The notes beneath the pieces were generated by a model. It made no database searches. It was not told the origin of the DNA and saw nothing but the letters and a program-made list of their open reading frames with translations. From assembly GCA_945862545.1 (NCBI GenBank), contig CAMAYS010000001.1, positions 62,001 to 126,000 of the forward strand: a stretch of 64,000 nucleotides of DNA, in the 5' to 3' direction. Origin of the DNA: Casp-actino8 sp945862545. Lineage in GTDB: Bacteria > Actinomycetota > Acidimicrobiia > Acidimicrobiales > Ilumatobacteraceae. Of the stretch, positions 27,335 to 36,196 are shown in pieces. Made by a program: the position numbers and the translations under genes. Position 1 is the first letter of the stretch. The number at the start of each line of letters is the position of its first letter.

Positions 27335-28429
27335 ACCGCTATTCCCCAACGTGATCCAGAAACGACAGCATTGCTACTTCGAGAATGGCTTTCTGTGAAG
27401 TTGGTTGGGGCTGGAACCGTTATGGCTGAGGATAGTCAAGCGGTCAAGATCATCAACTTGGATGTTCCCAAGGCCGGCTTCTCCAACGAGACGATTTTGG
27501 CAACTGCGCAGTGGAGGACTCCTTTGGGAGAAATCCACGAAAGAGAAATTGTCTTGCGCATTGAACCAACACGTCACCAATTGTTTCTTGCTCCCGACGC
27601 CTTGCGTCAGGCTGCTGTCATGAATGTTCTACAACCTTATATTCGAGTTCCTGAGGTTTTATTTGCTGAATCCCGAGCAGATATTTTAGGGGCACCCTTC
27701 TATGTCATGCAGCGAGTGCGCGGCAAGGTCACCTCCGATGTGCCGAGTTGGCATTCGCGAGGTTGGGTTACCGAACTTAGTGAGGTTCAGCGATCTGAAT
27801 TGCATGACAATGCACTGCGTGAATTAGTCAAGCTTCACCGCGTTGATACCTCGGACCATGCCTTTGATTTTCTCCGTACCGAGGGCAATGTCAATGACTT
27901 ACAGCACTATGTCTATTGGTTGGAACAGATGTATCAGTGGTGCGAACCAGTACGTGTTCATAGCACCGATGTGATTGAGATGGCGATGCGTTTCATCACT
28001 GACGAGATACCAGACGACCCTCGGAGCGGATTGGTTTGGGGTGATGCGCGCATGGGAAATATCTTGTTTGACGATTCTCGAAAAGTAGCCTCCATGCTGG
28101 ACTGGGAAGGAGCCACCCTGGGGCCTTGCGACATTGATGTGGCTTGGTGGGCTTTGTTCGATGAGTTCTTGTGTGAGTCTTTAGGGATTACTCGGCTGAG
28201 TGGAATTGTTCCGCGTCGCGAAATGTATCTGCGCTACTGCGACTTAGGTGGAGAGATCTCCCCTGCTATTGGCTATTTTGAAGTCTTAGCGGGTCTGCTA
28301 TTTACCCTCATCAATAGCCGTTTAGCGCATCTTTTAGTGGAGTCCGGAGCATCCACTGAGACCTTCGCTGCCAGCATCGTTGACCGTGCCGCCAAGCTGA
28401 CGCGGCAAGCAATTGAGCGACTTTCGTGA
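27329..28429 (+). CDS. ACAD10/11-like phosphotransferase (APH family)
   Basis: 366 residues of the aminoglycoside-phosphotransferase/protein-kinase-like fold. The catalytic loop is VWGDARMGNIL with Asp239, and the metal-binding DWEGATLGP follows. In ACAD10 and ACAD11 such a domain phosphorylates the hydroxyl of 4-hydroxyacyl-CoAs so that the attached ACAD domain can eliminate it; here the kinase is a free protein amid separate ACADs. The start ATG 27329 overlaps the shared palindrome and lacks a ribosome site, so it may be leaderless. Confidence 0.82.
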   Translation: MSTAIPQRDPETTALLLREWLSVKLVGAGTVMAEDSQAVKIINLDVPKAGFSNETILATAQWRTPLGEIHEREIVLRIEPTRHQLFLAPDALRQAAVMNVLQPYIRVPEVLFAESRADILGAPFYVMQRVRGKVTSDVPSWHSRGWVTELSEVQRSELHDNALRELVKLHRVDTSDHAFDFLRTEGNVNDLQHYVYWLEQMYQWCEPVRVHSTDVIEMAMRFITDEIPDDPRSGLVWGDARMGNILFDDSRKVASMLDWEGATLGPCDIDVAWWALFDEFLCESLGITRLSGIVPRREMYLRYCDLGGEISPAIGYFEVLAGLLFTLINSRLAHLLVESGASTETFAASIVDRAAKLTRQAIERLS

Positions 28430-28512
28430 TCCGAATGACATTGAAAGAAATATTGACCGATTTTTAGTGACAACCCTGTTCCATGGTGCTACTGTCGCTC
28501 TTAGGCGATTTC

Positions 28513-28526
28513 TGACACTGATGTCG
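28513..28526. promoter_or_regulatory. operator-like palindrome upstream of ABC importer
   Basis: TGACA-CTGA-TGTCG, one mismatch from the core, with the extended left flank TCTGACA. It lies 105 bases upstream of the binding-protein gene. A weaker second copy, TGACA-ACCC-TGTTC, is at 28468-28481. Confidence 0.58.
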
Positions 28527-28630
28527 CCAATAAAAAGGGGGACGGAAGTGGCAACTTTGGGCGTTCTATTGGTCTTGGTACCAGGCGCCTTCTTGCCATT
28601 TTTCCACCATGACTGAAGGGAATGATTTAG

Positions 28631-29995
28631 ATGAAAAGCATTAATTTTCGTAAAGGATTAGCAGCATTAGTGGCTTTTGGCTTTCTGGCGGCGGCCTGCG
28701 GAGGAAGTGATTCGGGTTCAACTACTGAGGCACCTACTACTGAGGCACCTACCACTGAGGCACCAGTCACTGAGCCGCCAGTCACCGTGGACTACACCGC
28801 AATGGGCTTATGGAACGACGGTCCATGCGATGCAACCAAAGAAGAATTAGTCATTGGTTTGCAGACGGTGTTTGAGTCAGCGGTTTTGACATTGAAGGAC
28901 CAAGCACAATCTCTTGAAGCGACTGCCGTGGGATTCAATAGTCGTGGTGGCGCTAACGGTCACTGCATCAAGATCGTTACCTGTGACGACGGAGCTGACC
29001 CAAACAAAGCAGTCGAATGTGTACGCACACTTGACGACGCTGGCGTTTCGGTTACCCTGAACGACACTACGTCAGTAGCTGGGAAAGATGTCTCAGCAGG
29101 TTATGCAGCTGCTGGAATTCCTCGCTTTGCTCTGAGCCCTGGGCAAGACGATTACCCTGACACAAACAGCTATCCATTTGGTGGTGGCGGTACCGGAACA
29201 ACCTTAATGATGCCGAAGGCTCTTATCACCGCTGGTCTCAAGAAGATAGCGATCATCCGCGTTGACATCCCAGCTGGTTCAGCATTACTCGGATTGTTCA
29301 CCACCCTGTACACCAAGGATGGCGTCGAGTTTGTCGCCGACTTACCGGTGCCCGCTGGAACTACCGATTACAGCCAGTTCATCATCGCTGCTCAAGATGC
29401 AGGTGCTGAGGGAATTGTGATGCCGCTCGGTGGCCAGGAGGCAATTCAGGTGGTCAATGCGGCCAAGCAACTTGGTAGCACGATTAAGATTTCAGGCTCA
29501 ATGGGAACATTCCCATTGTCTGACATTCGTTCCTTAGGCGATTATGCAGCAAACGTTATTCTTAACTCGGAGAACACTCCGATCTATGAGAACGATGATG
29601 TTTCAGCTGTTGCTCGCGCTGACCTTGAGTCAACTGGTGTTGCCGAATTAGCGGGAGCAAATATCAAGAACAGTCCATACCGTTCATGGATCGGTATGTA
29701 CGCGTTGTTGTACATCTTGCGCCAAGCTCAAACTGAGGATTTCAGTCGTGCGAATATCAAGGCTCTGATTGAGGCGTCGGGAGCCATCCCGATGTTAGGT
29801 ATCACCGCTGACTGGACCCCAGTGACAGATCATCCTGGTGCTTGGCTACGGCTTGGCAACGGTGACTACCGGTTCTACCAATTGGATCCCACAATCACGG
29901 ACACCTTTGATGGTGAGCCGGGTGCGTTTGTGAAAATTGGTGCAGCCGATATGGATGAGTTGCTTTGCGGCACTCTCGGCGGACCTTGCGCCTGA
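28631..29995 (+). CDS. ABC importer substrate-binding lipoprotein (branched-chain amino acid type)
   Basis: 454 residues. A signal peptide with the lipobox FLAAAC puts the lipidated Cys at 23, so it is anchored to the outer face of the membrane. A Thr/Glu/Ala/Pro linker with three near-identical TTEAP repeats follows (about 31-50). The rest is a periplasmic-binding type I domain (VIGLQTVFESA to RIGAADMDEL-like end). It is followed by the fused permease and ATPase genes. The family often takes up amino acids, but relatives in catabolic clusters import aromatic, terpenoid or steroid acids; the operator upstream links it to the degradation genes. Confidence 0.88.
   Translation: MKSINFRKGLAALVAFGFLAAACGGSDSGSTTEAPTTEAPTTEAPVTEPPVTVDYTAMGLWNDGPCDATKEELVIGLQTVFESAVLTLKDQAQSLEATAVGFNSRGGANGHCIKIVTCDDGADPNKAVECVRTLDDAGVSVTLNDTTSVAGKDVSAGYAAAGIPRFALSPGQDDYPDTNSYPFGGGGTGTTLMMPKALITAGLKKIAIIRVDIPAGSALLGLFTTLYTKDGVEFVADLPVPAGTTDYSQFIIAAQDAGAEGIVMPLGGQEAIQVVNAAKQLGSTIKISGSMGTFPLSDIRSLGDYAANVILNSENTPIYENDDVSAVARADLESTGVAELAGANIKNSPYRSWIGMYALLYILRQAQTEDFSRANIKALIEASGAIPMLGITADWTPVTDHPGAWLRLGNGDYRFYQLDPTITDTFDGEPGAFVKIGAADMDELLCGTLGGPCA
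28721..28768 (+). repeat. 15-bp tandem repeat encoding TTEAP linker
   Basis: About three copies of a 15-base unit (ACTACTGAGGCACCT) encode the TTEAP repeats that follow the lipid anchor of the binding protein. The copies differ by one or two bases. Such low-complexity linkers space the binding domain from the membrane and tend to vary in copy number between strains. Confidence 0.75.
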
Positions 29996-30014
29996 TAGTT
30001 AGTCATTGAAGTTG

Positions 30015-30047
30015 TTTGGGGTCGACTCCTTTGGGGTCGACCCCAAA
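30015..30047 (+). terminator. strong hairpin (terminator or attenuator) inside the importer operon
   Basis: TTTGGGGTCGAC (30015-30026) pairs perfectly with GTCGACCCCAAA (30036-30047), a 12-bp stem with a 9-base loop. The same 12-mer is repeated at 30030-30041, so 30030-30047 is by itself an 18-base perfect palindrome and two foldings compete. It lies 19 bases after the binding-protein stop; the following CTTTAAACT is a poor T-run. It likely lowers permease expression relative to the binding protein, or stabilises the upstream mRNA. Confidence 0.72.
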
Positions 30048-30251
30048 CTTTAAACTGGCGCTGATTTTACGAGTAGTGATGTGATGTGGTGCATGTTTGG
30101 CAAGGTAGAAATTGTGTGCAGATCAAATCATTTCGCGGGGCTCATTTTTGAATGCTGTAACCTCGCAGAGACCAATAGTGATTGAAGGCTGGGTCATGGC
30201 GATATATGTTGGTCTGCGGCGAATTTCCCGAGAGCTTCAGGGGAGGGAATA

Positions 30252-32984
30252 ATGAGATCTTTGATTCAGTTCATCATTCTTGGGCTTGGTTCTGGTGCCA
30301 CCTATGCTTTGTTTGCCCAAGGAGCAGTACTGATTTATCGGGGCTCAGGATTAGTAAATTTTGCCCAAGGCGCTCTTGGGATGTTCGCTGCGTATTTCGG
30401 CTTTCTTGAACTCAAAGAAAAACACGATTTGCCGACAGTGGTTTCGCTGACATTGGCCGTCTTGGCGGCGGGGCTCGTTAGTTATGTGTTCCAGATGATC
30501 GTTCTTCGCCGACTTCGTCGAGCTGCCGCCATTGTGCGTGTTATCTCAACGATTGGTCTGCTGGCTTTAATTCAGTCGATAGTGGAAAAGCGTTTTGGGG
30601 CAGCGAACCGTCCCATTGAGCAGTATCTCCCGCACCGAGTTTTTGATGTTGGTGGGGTAATTATTCAAGAAGAGCGTATTTATATTGTTGTTATCTCGGT
30701 CTTAGTCACCACTGCGTTATGGGCTTGGACTCGATTTACTCGAGTTGGTTTAGCGATCAATGCCTCTGCACAGAACGAGCGAGCCGTTCAGACGCTCGGT
30801 TGGAGTCCCGATCGTTTGGCGGGTTTGACATGGGCGCTGGGGGGTGCATTGGCTGGATTAGCGGCCGTATTAGTGGCGCCGTTGACAGGCTTATCACCGA
30901 GCACTTTTACACTTGTGGTCACTATTTCTGGTCTGGGAGCCGCACTGCTTGGAGGCTTTCACTCTTTCCCAGTGACTTTCATAGGCGGTCTCATTATTGG
31001 GCTGACTGAATCATTAGCAACTCGCTACAAAGGTGATGTGCAGAACTGGTTAAACCAGTCGCAGATAACCGGTTTGAACCGCGCTCCAGCCTTCATTGCG
31101 ATTTTGTTAGTGCTGGTTGTCAGAGGCAGGGGATTACCTTTACGTTCTCACATTGCCGACCGACTACCTAAGCTTGGCTCAGGAGTTTTAAATCTGCGCG
31201 GATTGGTGCTTTCCGCACTCATCGTGCTTGCTCTGCTCTTTGGTGTGATGGATGAGAATTGGGCTCGAGCAACCTTCGTCTCATTGTCGGTTGGTGTGAT
31301 GATCTTGTCGATCGTCGTTCTGACTGGATTTGCCGGCCAGTTGTCGCTTGGGCAGTACGCCATTGCGGGTGTTGCAGCATTGATTGCTGGCAAGTTTGTG
31401 CACGGAGGGATGACTCCAGAACTAGCAATCTTGTTGAGTGTTGTGATGACTATTCCGATCGGACTTCTGTTCGCCCTGCCCGCTTTACGAACGCGTGGAG
31501 TGAATCTCGCAGTGGTGACTCTCGGGCTTGGATACACGGTTTCTGAGGTGGTGTTCGCCAATGCCAATTATCTAGGACCTCCGATTGATGGTGGTACGAA
31601 TATTGGCTTGATCAAACTTTTTGGTATTGAGGTGGATGCCTTTAGCCATCCTCATCGTTGGGCAGTGGTATGTCTCATTGCCTTTGTATTAGTGAGTTTG
31701 GTGGTGGCTAATCTGCGGCGGTCGGATACTGGAAGAAGGTTGATCGCCGTACGTACCAATGAACGAGCTGCCGCTTCTTTGGGCATCAGTGTGTTTACCG
31801 TTAAACTTTTCTCTTTCGCTGTTGCTGCAGGTATCGCGGCTATTGGTGGAATTCTGATTGGCTTTAGGTCGCAGAACATTCAGTACGGAGGCTTCAATGT
31901 CTTCGAATCCATTAGCATCGTGGGTTTTGCCGTTACGGGTGGGATTGGTTTTGTTTTAGCGGGGGTCTTTGCTTCCCCAAACGCTTCTGGTGGTCTTGGG
32001 ACGCGCGTCATTGAAGATTGGATCGGTCTCGAAAATCGCTGGGATGTTATTTTCGGTGGGGTATTAGTTCTCGTTATCTTGATTGTGCAGCAAGACGGTA
32101 TTGCGGCTGCTGTGACGGATCACGCCAAGCCATTACTTCAAAAGTTGCGACTTGTCGGCAAGAAAACTCCGGTTCTTGCCTTACCGGAGTTGAATATTGA
32201 GCGAGTACCACCAAGAACCTTGGTGATCGCTGAACTGACAGTTCGCTTCGGTGGAGTGACGGCGGTTGATGCTGCAAGTTTTGAAGTCCGCCCAGGGGAA
32301 GTGGTCGGACTTATTGGTCCAAACGGAGCCGGCAAAACCACGATTATCGATGCGGTCTCAGGTTTCGTTAAGCCCAGTTTTGGGGGTTTGAGTATTGATG
32401 CGCAAGAAGTCAATACGTGGTCAGCCTCCCGTCGAGCACGGGCTGGCTTACGCCGCTCATTCCAGTCGCTTGAACTTTTTGAGGACCTCACAGTTGAAGC
32501 GAATATTCGTGCTGGAGCCGATGTGAGTCGTCATTCACGCTGGTTAACCGATTTGTTTTGGCCCCATAAGCAAGATTTATCTTCGGCTTCGGTGGCAGCT
32601 ATCCGAGAATTTAACCTGGTCGATGAACTTGATAAATTCCCAGGGCAGTTGTCTTACGGGCGCCGGCGTCTCGTTGGCATTGCCCGTTCGGTGGCGTCGG
32701 GACCTTCATTACTCATGCTAGACGAGCCCGCCGCTGGGCTTGATGAAGTTGAGAGTAAAGAATTAGCTCGATTGGTTCGTCGGCTTGCTAGTGATTGGGG
32801 CATGGGAGTTTTGCTCGTTGAGCATGATGTCGGTCTAGTGATGTCAACGTGTGATCGAATTGTGGTGATTGAATTCGGGCGTGTCATTGCGACTGGCACC
32901 CCCGCAGAAATCCGAGTTAATGCGCGAGTAAAAGCCGCCTACCTAGGCGACGATAGTGACGAAGAGGCGGGAGTATCGGCGTGA
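30252..32984 (+). CDS. fused LivH-LivM-LivG: two permease domains plus ATPase
   Basis: 910 residues that join three importer parts. Residues 1-295 are LivH-like (ATYALFAQGAVLIYRGSG, VNFAQGALGMFAAYFG), about 310-620 are LivM-like (LTGFAGQLSLGQYAIAGVAA), and about 645-905 are a LivG-like ATPase. The ATPase has Walker A GPNGAGKTT near 692, signature LSYGRRRLVGIARS near 799 and Walker B LLMLDEPAAGLDE. All the transmembrane segments of the importer are therefore in one chain with one nucleotide-binding domain. A strong GGGAGGG site precedes ATG 30252. It overlaps the LivF gene by 4 bases (GTGA). Confidence 0.9.
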   Translation: MRSLIQFIILGLGSGATYALFAQGAVLIYRGSGLVNFAQGALGMFAAYFGFLELKEKHDLPTVVSLTLAVLAAGLVSYVFQMIVLRRLRRAAAIVRVISTIGLLALIQSIVEKRFGAANRPIEQYLPHRVFDVGGVIIQEERIYIVVISVLVTTALWAWTRFTRVGLAINASAQNERAVQTLGWSPDRLAGLTWALGGALAGLAAVLVAPLTGLSPSTFTLVVTISGLGAALLGGFHSFPVTFIGGLIIGLTESLATRYKGDVQNWLNQSQITGLNRAPAFIAILLVLVVRGRGLPLRSHIADRLPKLGSGVLNLRGLVLSALIVLALLFGVMDENWARATFVSLSVGVMILSIVVLTGFAGQLSLGQYAIAGVAALIAGKFVHGGMTPELAILLSVVMTIPIGLLFALPALRTRGVNLAVVTLGLGYTVSEVVFANANYLGPPIDGGTNIGLIKLFGIEVDAFSHPHRWAVVCLIAFVLVSLVVANLRRSDTGRRLIAVRTNERAAASLGISVFTVKLFSFAVAAGIAAIGGILIGFRSQNIQYGGFNVFESISIVGFAVTGGIGFVLAGVFASPNASGGLGTRVIEDWIGLENRWDVIFGGVLVLVILIVQQDGIAAAVTDHAKPLLQKLRLVGKKTPVLALPELNIERVPPRTLVIAELTVRFGGVTAVDAASFEVRPGEVVGLIGPNGAGKTTIIDAVSGFVKPSFGGLSIDAQEVNTWSASRRARAGLRRSFQSLELFEDLTVEANIRAGADVSRHSRWLTDLFWPHKQDLSSASVAAIREFNLVDELDKFPGQLSYGRRRLVGIARSVASGPSLLMLDEPAAGLDEVESKELARLVRRLASDWGMGVLLVEHDVGLVMSTCDRIVVIEFGRVIATGTPAEIRVNARVKAAYLGDDSDEEAGVSA

Positions 32985-33676
32985 GCACACCCTTGATTGA
33001 ATGTCGCAACTTGGTGACTGGCTACGGTGATCTTGCTGTTGTTCACGGTCTTGACCTACATGTCAATGCAGGCGAGGTAGTAGCTCTTATTGGAGCTAAT
33101 GGTGCGGGCAAGTCCACGACTTTGTTGACGTTGGCTGGGGAGGTTGCTCAGATGAGTGGCGATGTTCTCTGGAAAGGTGAGGCCACCAAGGCGCCAATGC
33201 ATGTTCGTTGCAAAAATGGCATGGGTTATGTCACAGAGGAACGTTCGGTTATCATGAACCTCACAACGCAGGAGAATTTGCGCTTGGCAAATGTGTCGGT
33301 CTCCGTAGCAGTCGATCTTTTTCCTGCCCTCTCGGTTTTACTAGATCGCAAGGCTGGACTTTTATCGGGTGGTGAACAGCAGATGTTGTCACTGGCTCGG
33401 GCGTTGGGTCGGCGCCCAGAAGTATTGCTCCTTGACGAACTATCGCTTGGTCTTGCCCCGCTCATCGTGACGCGTCTTCTTGAAACCGTACGTCGGGCTG
33501 CTGATACCGACGGCGTTGGGGTGTTGCTCGTCGAACAACATGTCAGACAAGCGTTGAAGATTGCTGACCGTGTTTATGTTCTTGAACGCGGAAATATTGC
33601 CCTGACGGGCACGTCCAGCGAGGTTCGGGGTCGACTTGAGGAAATTGAGGTCGCATATTTGTCATCCAATGGCTAG
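32981..33676 (+). CDS. livF: ABC importer ATPase, LivF type
   Basis: 231 residues with Walker A GANGAGKST, signature LLSGGEQQMLSLARAL, Walker B VLLLDELSLGLAP and the switch His in LLVEQHVRQAL. It is the second nucleotide-binding domain; together with the ATPase domain fused to the permeases it makes the usual pair. The GTG start lies within the previous stop (GTGA), so expression is coupled. It ends the importer operon; the next gene has a 169-base AT-rich leader. Confidence 0.92.
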   Translation: MSTPLIECRNLVTGYGDLAVVHGLDLHVNAGEVVALIGANGAGKSTTLLTLAGEVAQMSGDVLWKGEATKAPMHVRCKNGMGYVTEERSVIMNLTTQENLRLANVSVSVAVDLFPALSVLLDRKAGLLSGGEQQMLSLARALGRRPEVLLLDELSLGLAPLIVTRLLETVRRAADTDGVGVLLVEQHVRQALKIADRVYVLERGNIALTGTSSEVRGRLEEIEVAYLSSNG

Positions 33677-33735
33677 CCCCTTGTTGTTTTGTTTCTGCAA
33701 GATGGGCACTCATTGAGCATAAAATAAATAAATAG

Positions 33736-33775
33736 GTCAATATTTCTTGACGGAATATTTCTGACAATCTAGTCT
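33736..33775. promoter_or_regulatory. AT-rich leader with dyad and direct repeat before mycofactocin-type SDR
   Basis: GTCAA-N6-TTGAC (33736-33751) is an inverted repeat, and AATATTTCT occurs twice, at 33739-33747 and 33754-33762. A half-site of the shared operator, TCTGACA (33760-33766), follows, but its right arm (AGTCT) is poor. TTGACG at 33747-33752 could be a -35 element. The leader is much more AT-rich than its surroundings and probably holds the promoter of the SDR-ALDH operon. Confidence 0.4.
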
Positions 33776-33845
33776 TATAAATAGTGTCGTGGAAGTCAGT
33801 CAATGGCCTTACACGATGTGAACATCAATAACGAAAGGCGCACTT

Positions 33846-34703
33846 ATGAACGGACGTTTGGCAGGAAAAGTTGCATTTATTACTGGGGCTGCACGCGGCC
33901 AAGGTAAGAGTCACTGCATTCGATTAGCTCAAGAGGGTGCAGCAATCATTGCTGTGGACCTCTGCGAGGACATGGATTCGGTCAATTATCCACTTGGCTC
34001 TCCCGCTGATCTAGCTGACACTGTGGCACAAGTGAAAGCAATCGGCGGTCGCATTATTGCTTCAAAGGCTGATGTGCGAGAGCGTTATCAACTTCTTGCG
34101 GCTGTCGAAGAAGGAGTTAAGGAATTTGGTGGACTGGACATTGTCTGTGCCAATGCCGGAATTCTGCCGATTAAGAATCAAGACCCGATGTCTTTTGTTG
34201 ATGCTCTTGACGTTGACCTCGGGGGAGTTCTTAATACCGTGGCCGTAACCCTTCCTCACCTCGGCGCAGGCGCATCAATCGTTCTCACGGGATCGACAGC
34301 GGGTCTCATGCCAAACTCAGTCAGTAATCCGGCGCTTGGTCCAGGCGGCGTGGGCTACGGCATGTCAAAGAAGTTCATCGTAGAATATTGTGAGATCTTG
34401 GCCGTTATGGTTGCACCGCGAATGATCCGCGTCAACGCGATACATCCAACAAACTGCAACACCAACCTGTTGCATAACGATGATCTATATCGTATCTTCC
34501 GTCCTGATATAGAAAAGCCAAGTCGTGATGATGTGATGCCCGCTTTTAATCACTTTCAGGCACTGCCGATCCCATACGTTGAGCCCGTCGATATTTCGAA
34601 TGCCGTTCTTTGGCTTTGCTCCGATGAAGCTCGCTATGTGACTGGTGTCAACCTCCGTGTTGACGCTGGTTCTTTTATTAAATGGCCAAATGGCCCTCAG
34701 TGA
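33846..34703 (+). CDS. mycofactocin-coupled SDR-family oxidoreductase
   Basis: 285 residues that fit the mycofactocin-dependent SDR subfamily: TGAARGQGKSHCIRLAQEG, then AVDLC, and the subfamily's extra loop reading NYPLGSPADLADTV at about 47-60. In that subfamily the NAD(H) is held tightly and mycofactocin is the external electron acceptor. Catalytic Tyr-Lys is in GYGMSKKF, with Ser in LTGSTAG. GAAAGG precedes ATG 33846. It heads an operon with an ALDH and two SDRs, suggesting alcohol to aldehyde to acid oxidation. No mycofactocin biosynthesis gene is in the window. Confidence 0.86.
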   Translation: MNGRLAGKVAFITGAARGQGKSHCIRLAQEGAAIIAVDLCEDMDSVNYPLGSPADLADTVAQVKAIGGRIIASKADVRERYQLLAAVEEGVKEFGGLDIVCANAGILPIKNQDPMSFVDALDVDLGGVLNTVAVTLPHLGAGASIVLTGSTAGLMPNSVSNPALGPGGVGYGMSKKFIVEYCEILAVMVAPRMIRVNAIHPTNCNTNLLHNDDLYRIFRPDIEKPSRDDVMPAFNHFQALPIPYVEPVDISNAVLWLCSDEARYVTGVNLRVDAGSFIKWPNGPQ

Positions 34704-34716
34704 TGGGTTCTCAATC

Positions 34717-36189
34717 ATGACTTCTTTGAACTTCACACCTGAACATCGGATGCTGATTGACGGTAAGTTAGTTGACGCCGACAACGGCAAGACCTTTAAT
34801 AATATCAATCCGGCAACCGAGGAAGTATTAGGTCAAGTTGCTGACGCATCAGCTGCTGAAATGGGTCGAGCAATCGGGGCCGCACGTCGCGCCTTTGATG
34901 AGACAGATTGGTCAACAAACAAGGAGTTACGTAAGCGTTGCCTGCAACAATTGCACGAGGCAATTGTTGCAGAAAAAGAAGAAATGCGCGAGGAGATCAT
35001 TGCCGAGGTCGGATCACCGCGAGCGCTCACCTATATGGCCCAAGTTGAAGGCCCGCTTGCCGATGCATTGTTATGGCCAGCTGAAATGATTGACAAGTTC
35101 GCTTGGGAGCGTAATCTTCCCAATAGCGATGCATTTGGAATGAAGTCCAAGCGAGCCGTCTTTAAAGAGCCACTTGGAGTCATCGGTGCAATCACACCTT
35201 GGAATTATCCCTTTGAAGTGACAATCAATAAAATCGGTCAGATTCTTGCCACGGGAAATACCATGGTGCTCAAGCCGGCGCCCGATACTCCTTGGAATGC
35301 CACACGACTCGGTCGGTTAATGTTGGAAAAGACGGATATTCCACACGGCGTGGTGAACGTTGTGACATCTAGTGATCACCTAGTGGGTGAGGAACTCACA
35401 TTGTCGCCTCTCGTTGACATGATTTCCTTTACTGGTTCCACCGTCATTGGTAAACGGATCATGGAAAAGGGAGCGGCGACATTGAAGCGCGTATTCCTTG
35501 AGCTTGGTGGAAAGTCAGCGATGATCGTGCTTGATGACGCCGACTTTGAATCTGTAGTTCCTGCAGGAGCGGCCGTGTGCGCGCACGCTGGTCAAGGTTG
35601 TGCGATGCAGACGCGGATGCTATTGCCCCGGGCGCGCTATGAAGAAGGTATTGAGTTAATCAAAGCTGGTATGAGCATGATGCCATACGGCGACCCCAAC
35701 GACATGAGTAACTTCATGGGTCCGCTTATCAGCGAGAGGCAACGTACTCGAGTTCTCAGTTACATTGAGACTGGTCAGAAAGAAGGAGCAAAACTCATTC
35801 TCGGTGGCGGTCGCCCAGCGCATCTCCCGAAAGGTTGGTATGTCGAACCAACCTTATTTATCGACGTTGATAACGCAATGACCATTGCTCAAGAAGAGAT
35901 CTTTGGACCAGTACTTGCGGTTATGCCTTATGACGACGATGACCATGCCATTCGCATCGCCAATGACAGCACGTACGGACTAGCCGGAGGAGTCTTTGGT
36001 AGTCATGATCGTGCTACCGCAGTGGCACGACGCATTCGAACTGGAGCGATCGGGGTCAATGGCGGTGTTTGGTACGGAGCGGATTCCCCCTATGGTGGCT
36101 ACAAGACGAGTGGTATTGGACGCCAGAACGGAATTGAAGGTTTCGAGCAGCACTTGGAGACCAAAGCCATCGCTTGGTCATTGGCTTAA
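34717..36189 (+). CDS. NAD(P)-dependent aldehyde dehydrogenase
   Basis: 490 residues from ATG 34717. Catalytic Cys295 (GQGCAMQTR) and general base Glu262 (LELGGKSAM) are present, with the cofactor segments PWNYPFEVT, VLKPAPDTPWNA and SFTGSTVIGK. It oxidises an aldehyde to an acid (or acyl derivative) using NAD(P)+. It lies 13 bases after the mycofactocin-type SDR, so it probably receives the aldehyde made there. It is 7 bases before the next SDR in the same operon. Confidence 0.93.
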   Translation: MTSLNFTPEHRMLIDGKLVDADNGKTFNNINPATEEVLGQVADASAAEMGRAIGAARRAFDETDWSTNKELRKRCLQQLHEAIVAEKEEMREEIIAEVGSPRALTYMAQVEGPLADALLWPAEMIDKFAWERNLPNSDAFGMKSKRAVFKEPLGVIGAITPWNYPFEVTINKIGQILATGNTMVLKPAPDTPWNATRLGRLMLEKTDIPHGVVNVVTSSDHLVGEELTLSPLVDMISFTGSTVIGKRIMEKGAATLKRVFLELGGKSAMIVLDDADFESVVPAGAAVCAHAGQGCAMQTRMLLPRARYEEGIELIKAGMSMMPYGDPNDMSNFMGPLISERQRTRVLSYIETGQKEGAKLILGGGRPAHLPKGWYVEPTLFIDVDNAMTIAQEEIFGPVLAVMPYDDDDHAIRIANDSTYGLAGGVFGSHDRATAVARRIRTGAIGVNGGVWYGADSPYGGYKTSGIGRQNGIEGFEQHLETKAIAWSLA

Positions 36190-36196
36190 GAACAAT

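Noticed and set aside
28413..28616. 67-residue open frame before the ABC binding protein
   Set aside because: It overlaps the end of the kinase gene, spans the operator copies, shows no family features and has no ribosome site.
28721..28768. Short tandem repeats as a possible CRISPR or regulatory repeat
   Set aside because: The 15-base units are in frame and encode the TTEAP linker of a lipoprotein; there are no spacers.
30182..30409. 75-residue open frame in the importer gap
   Set aside because: It mostly overlaps the fused permease gene in another frame; the Cys/Trp-rich composition is typical of shadow frames.
33762..33775. TGACA-ATCT-AGTCT before the mycofactocin-type SDR
   Set aside because: Only the left half-site is good; listed within the leader region but not counted in the regulon.
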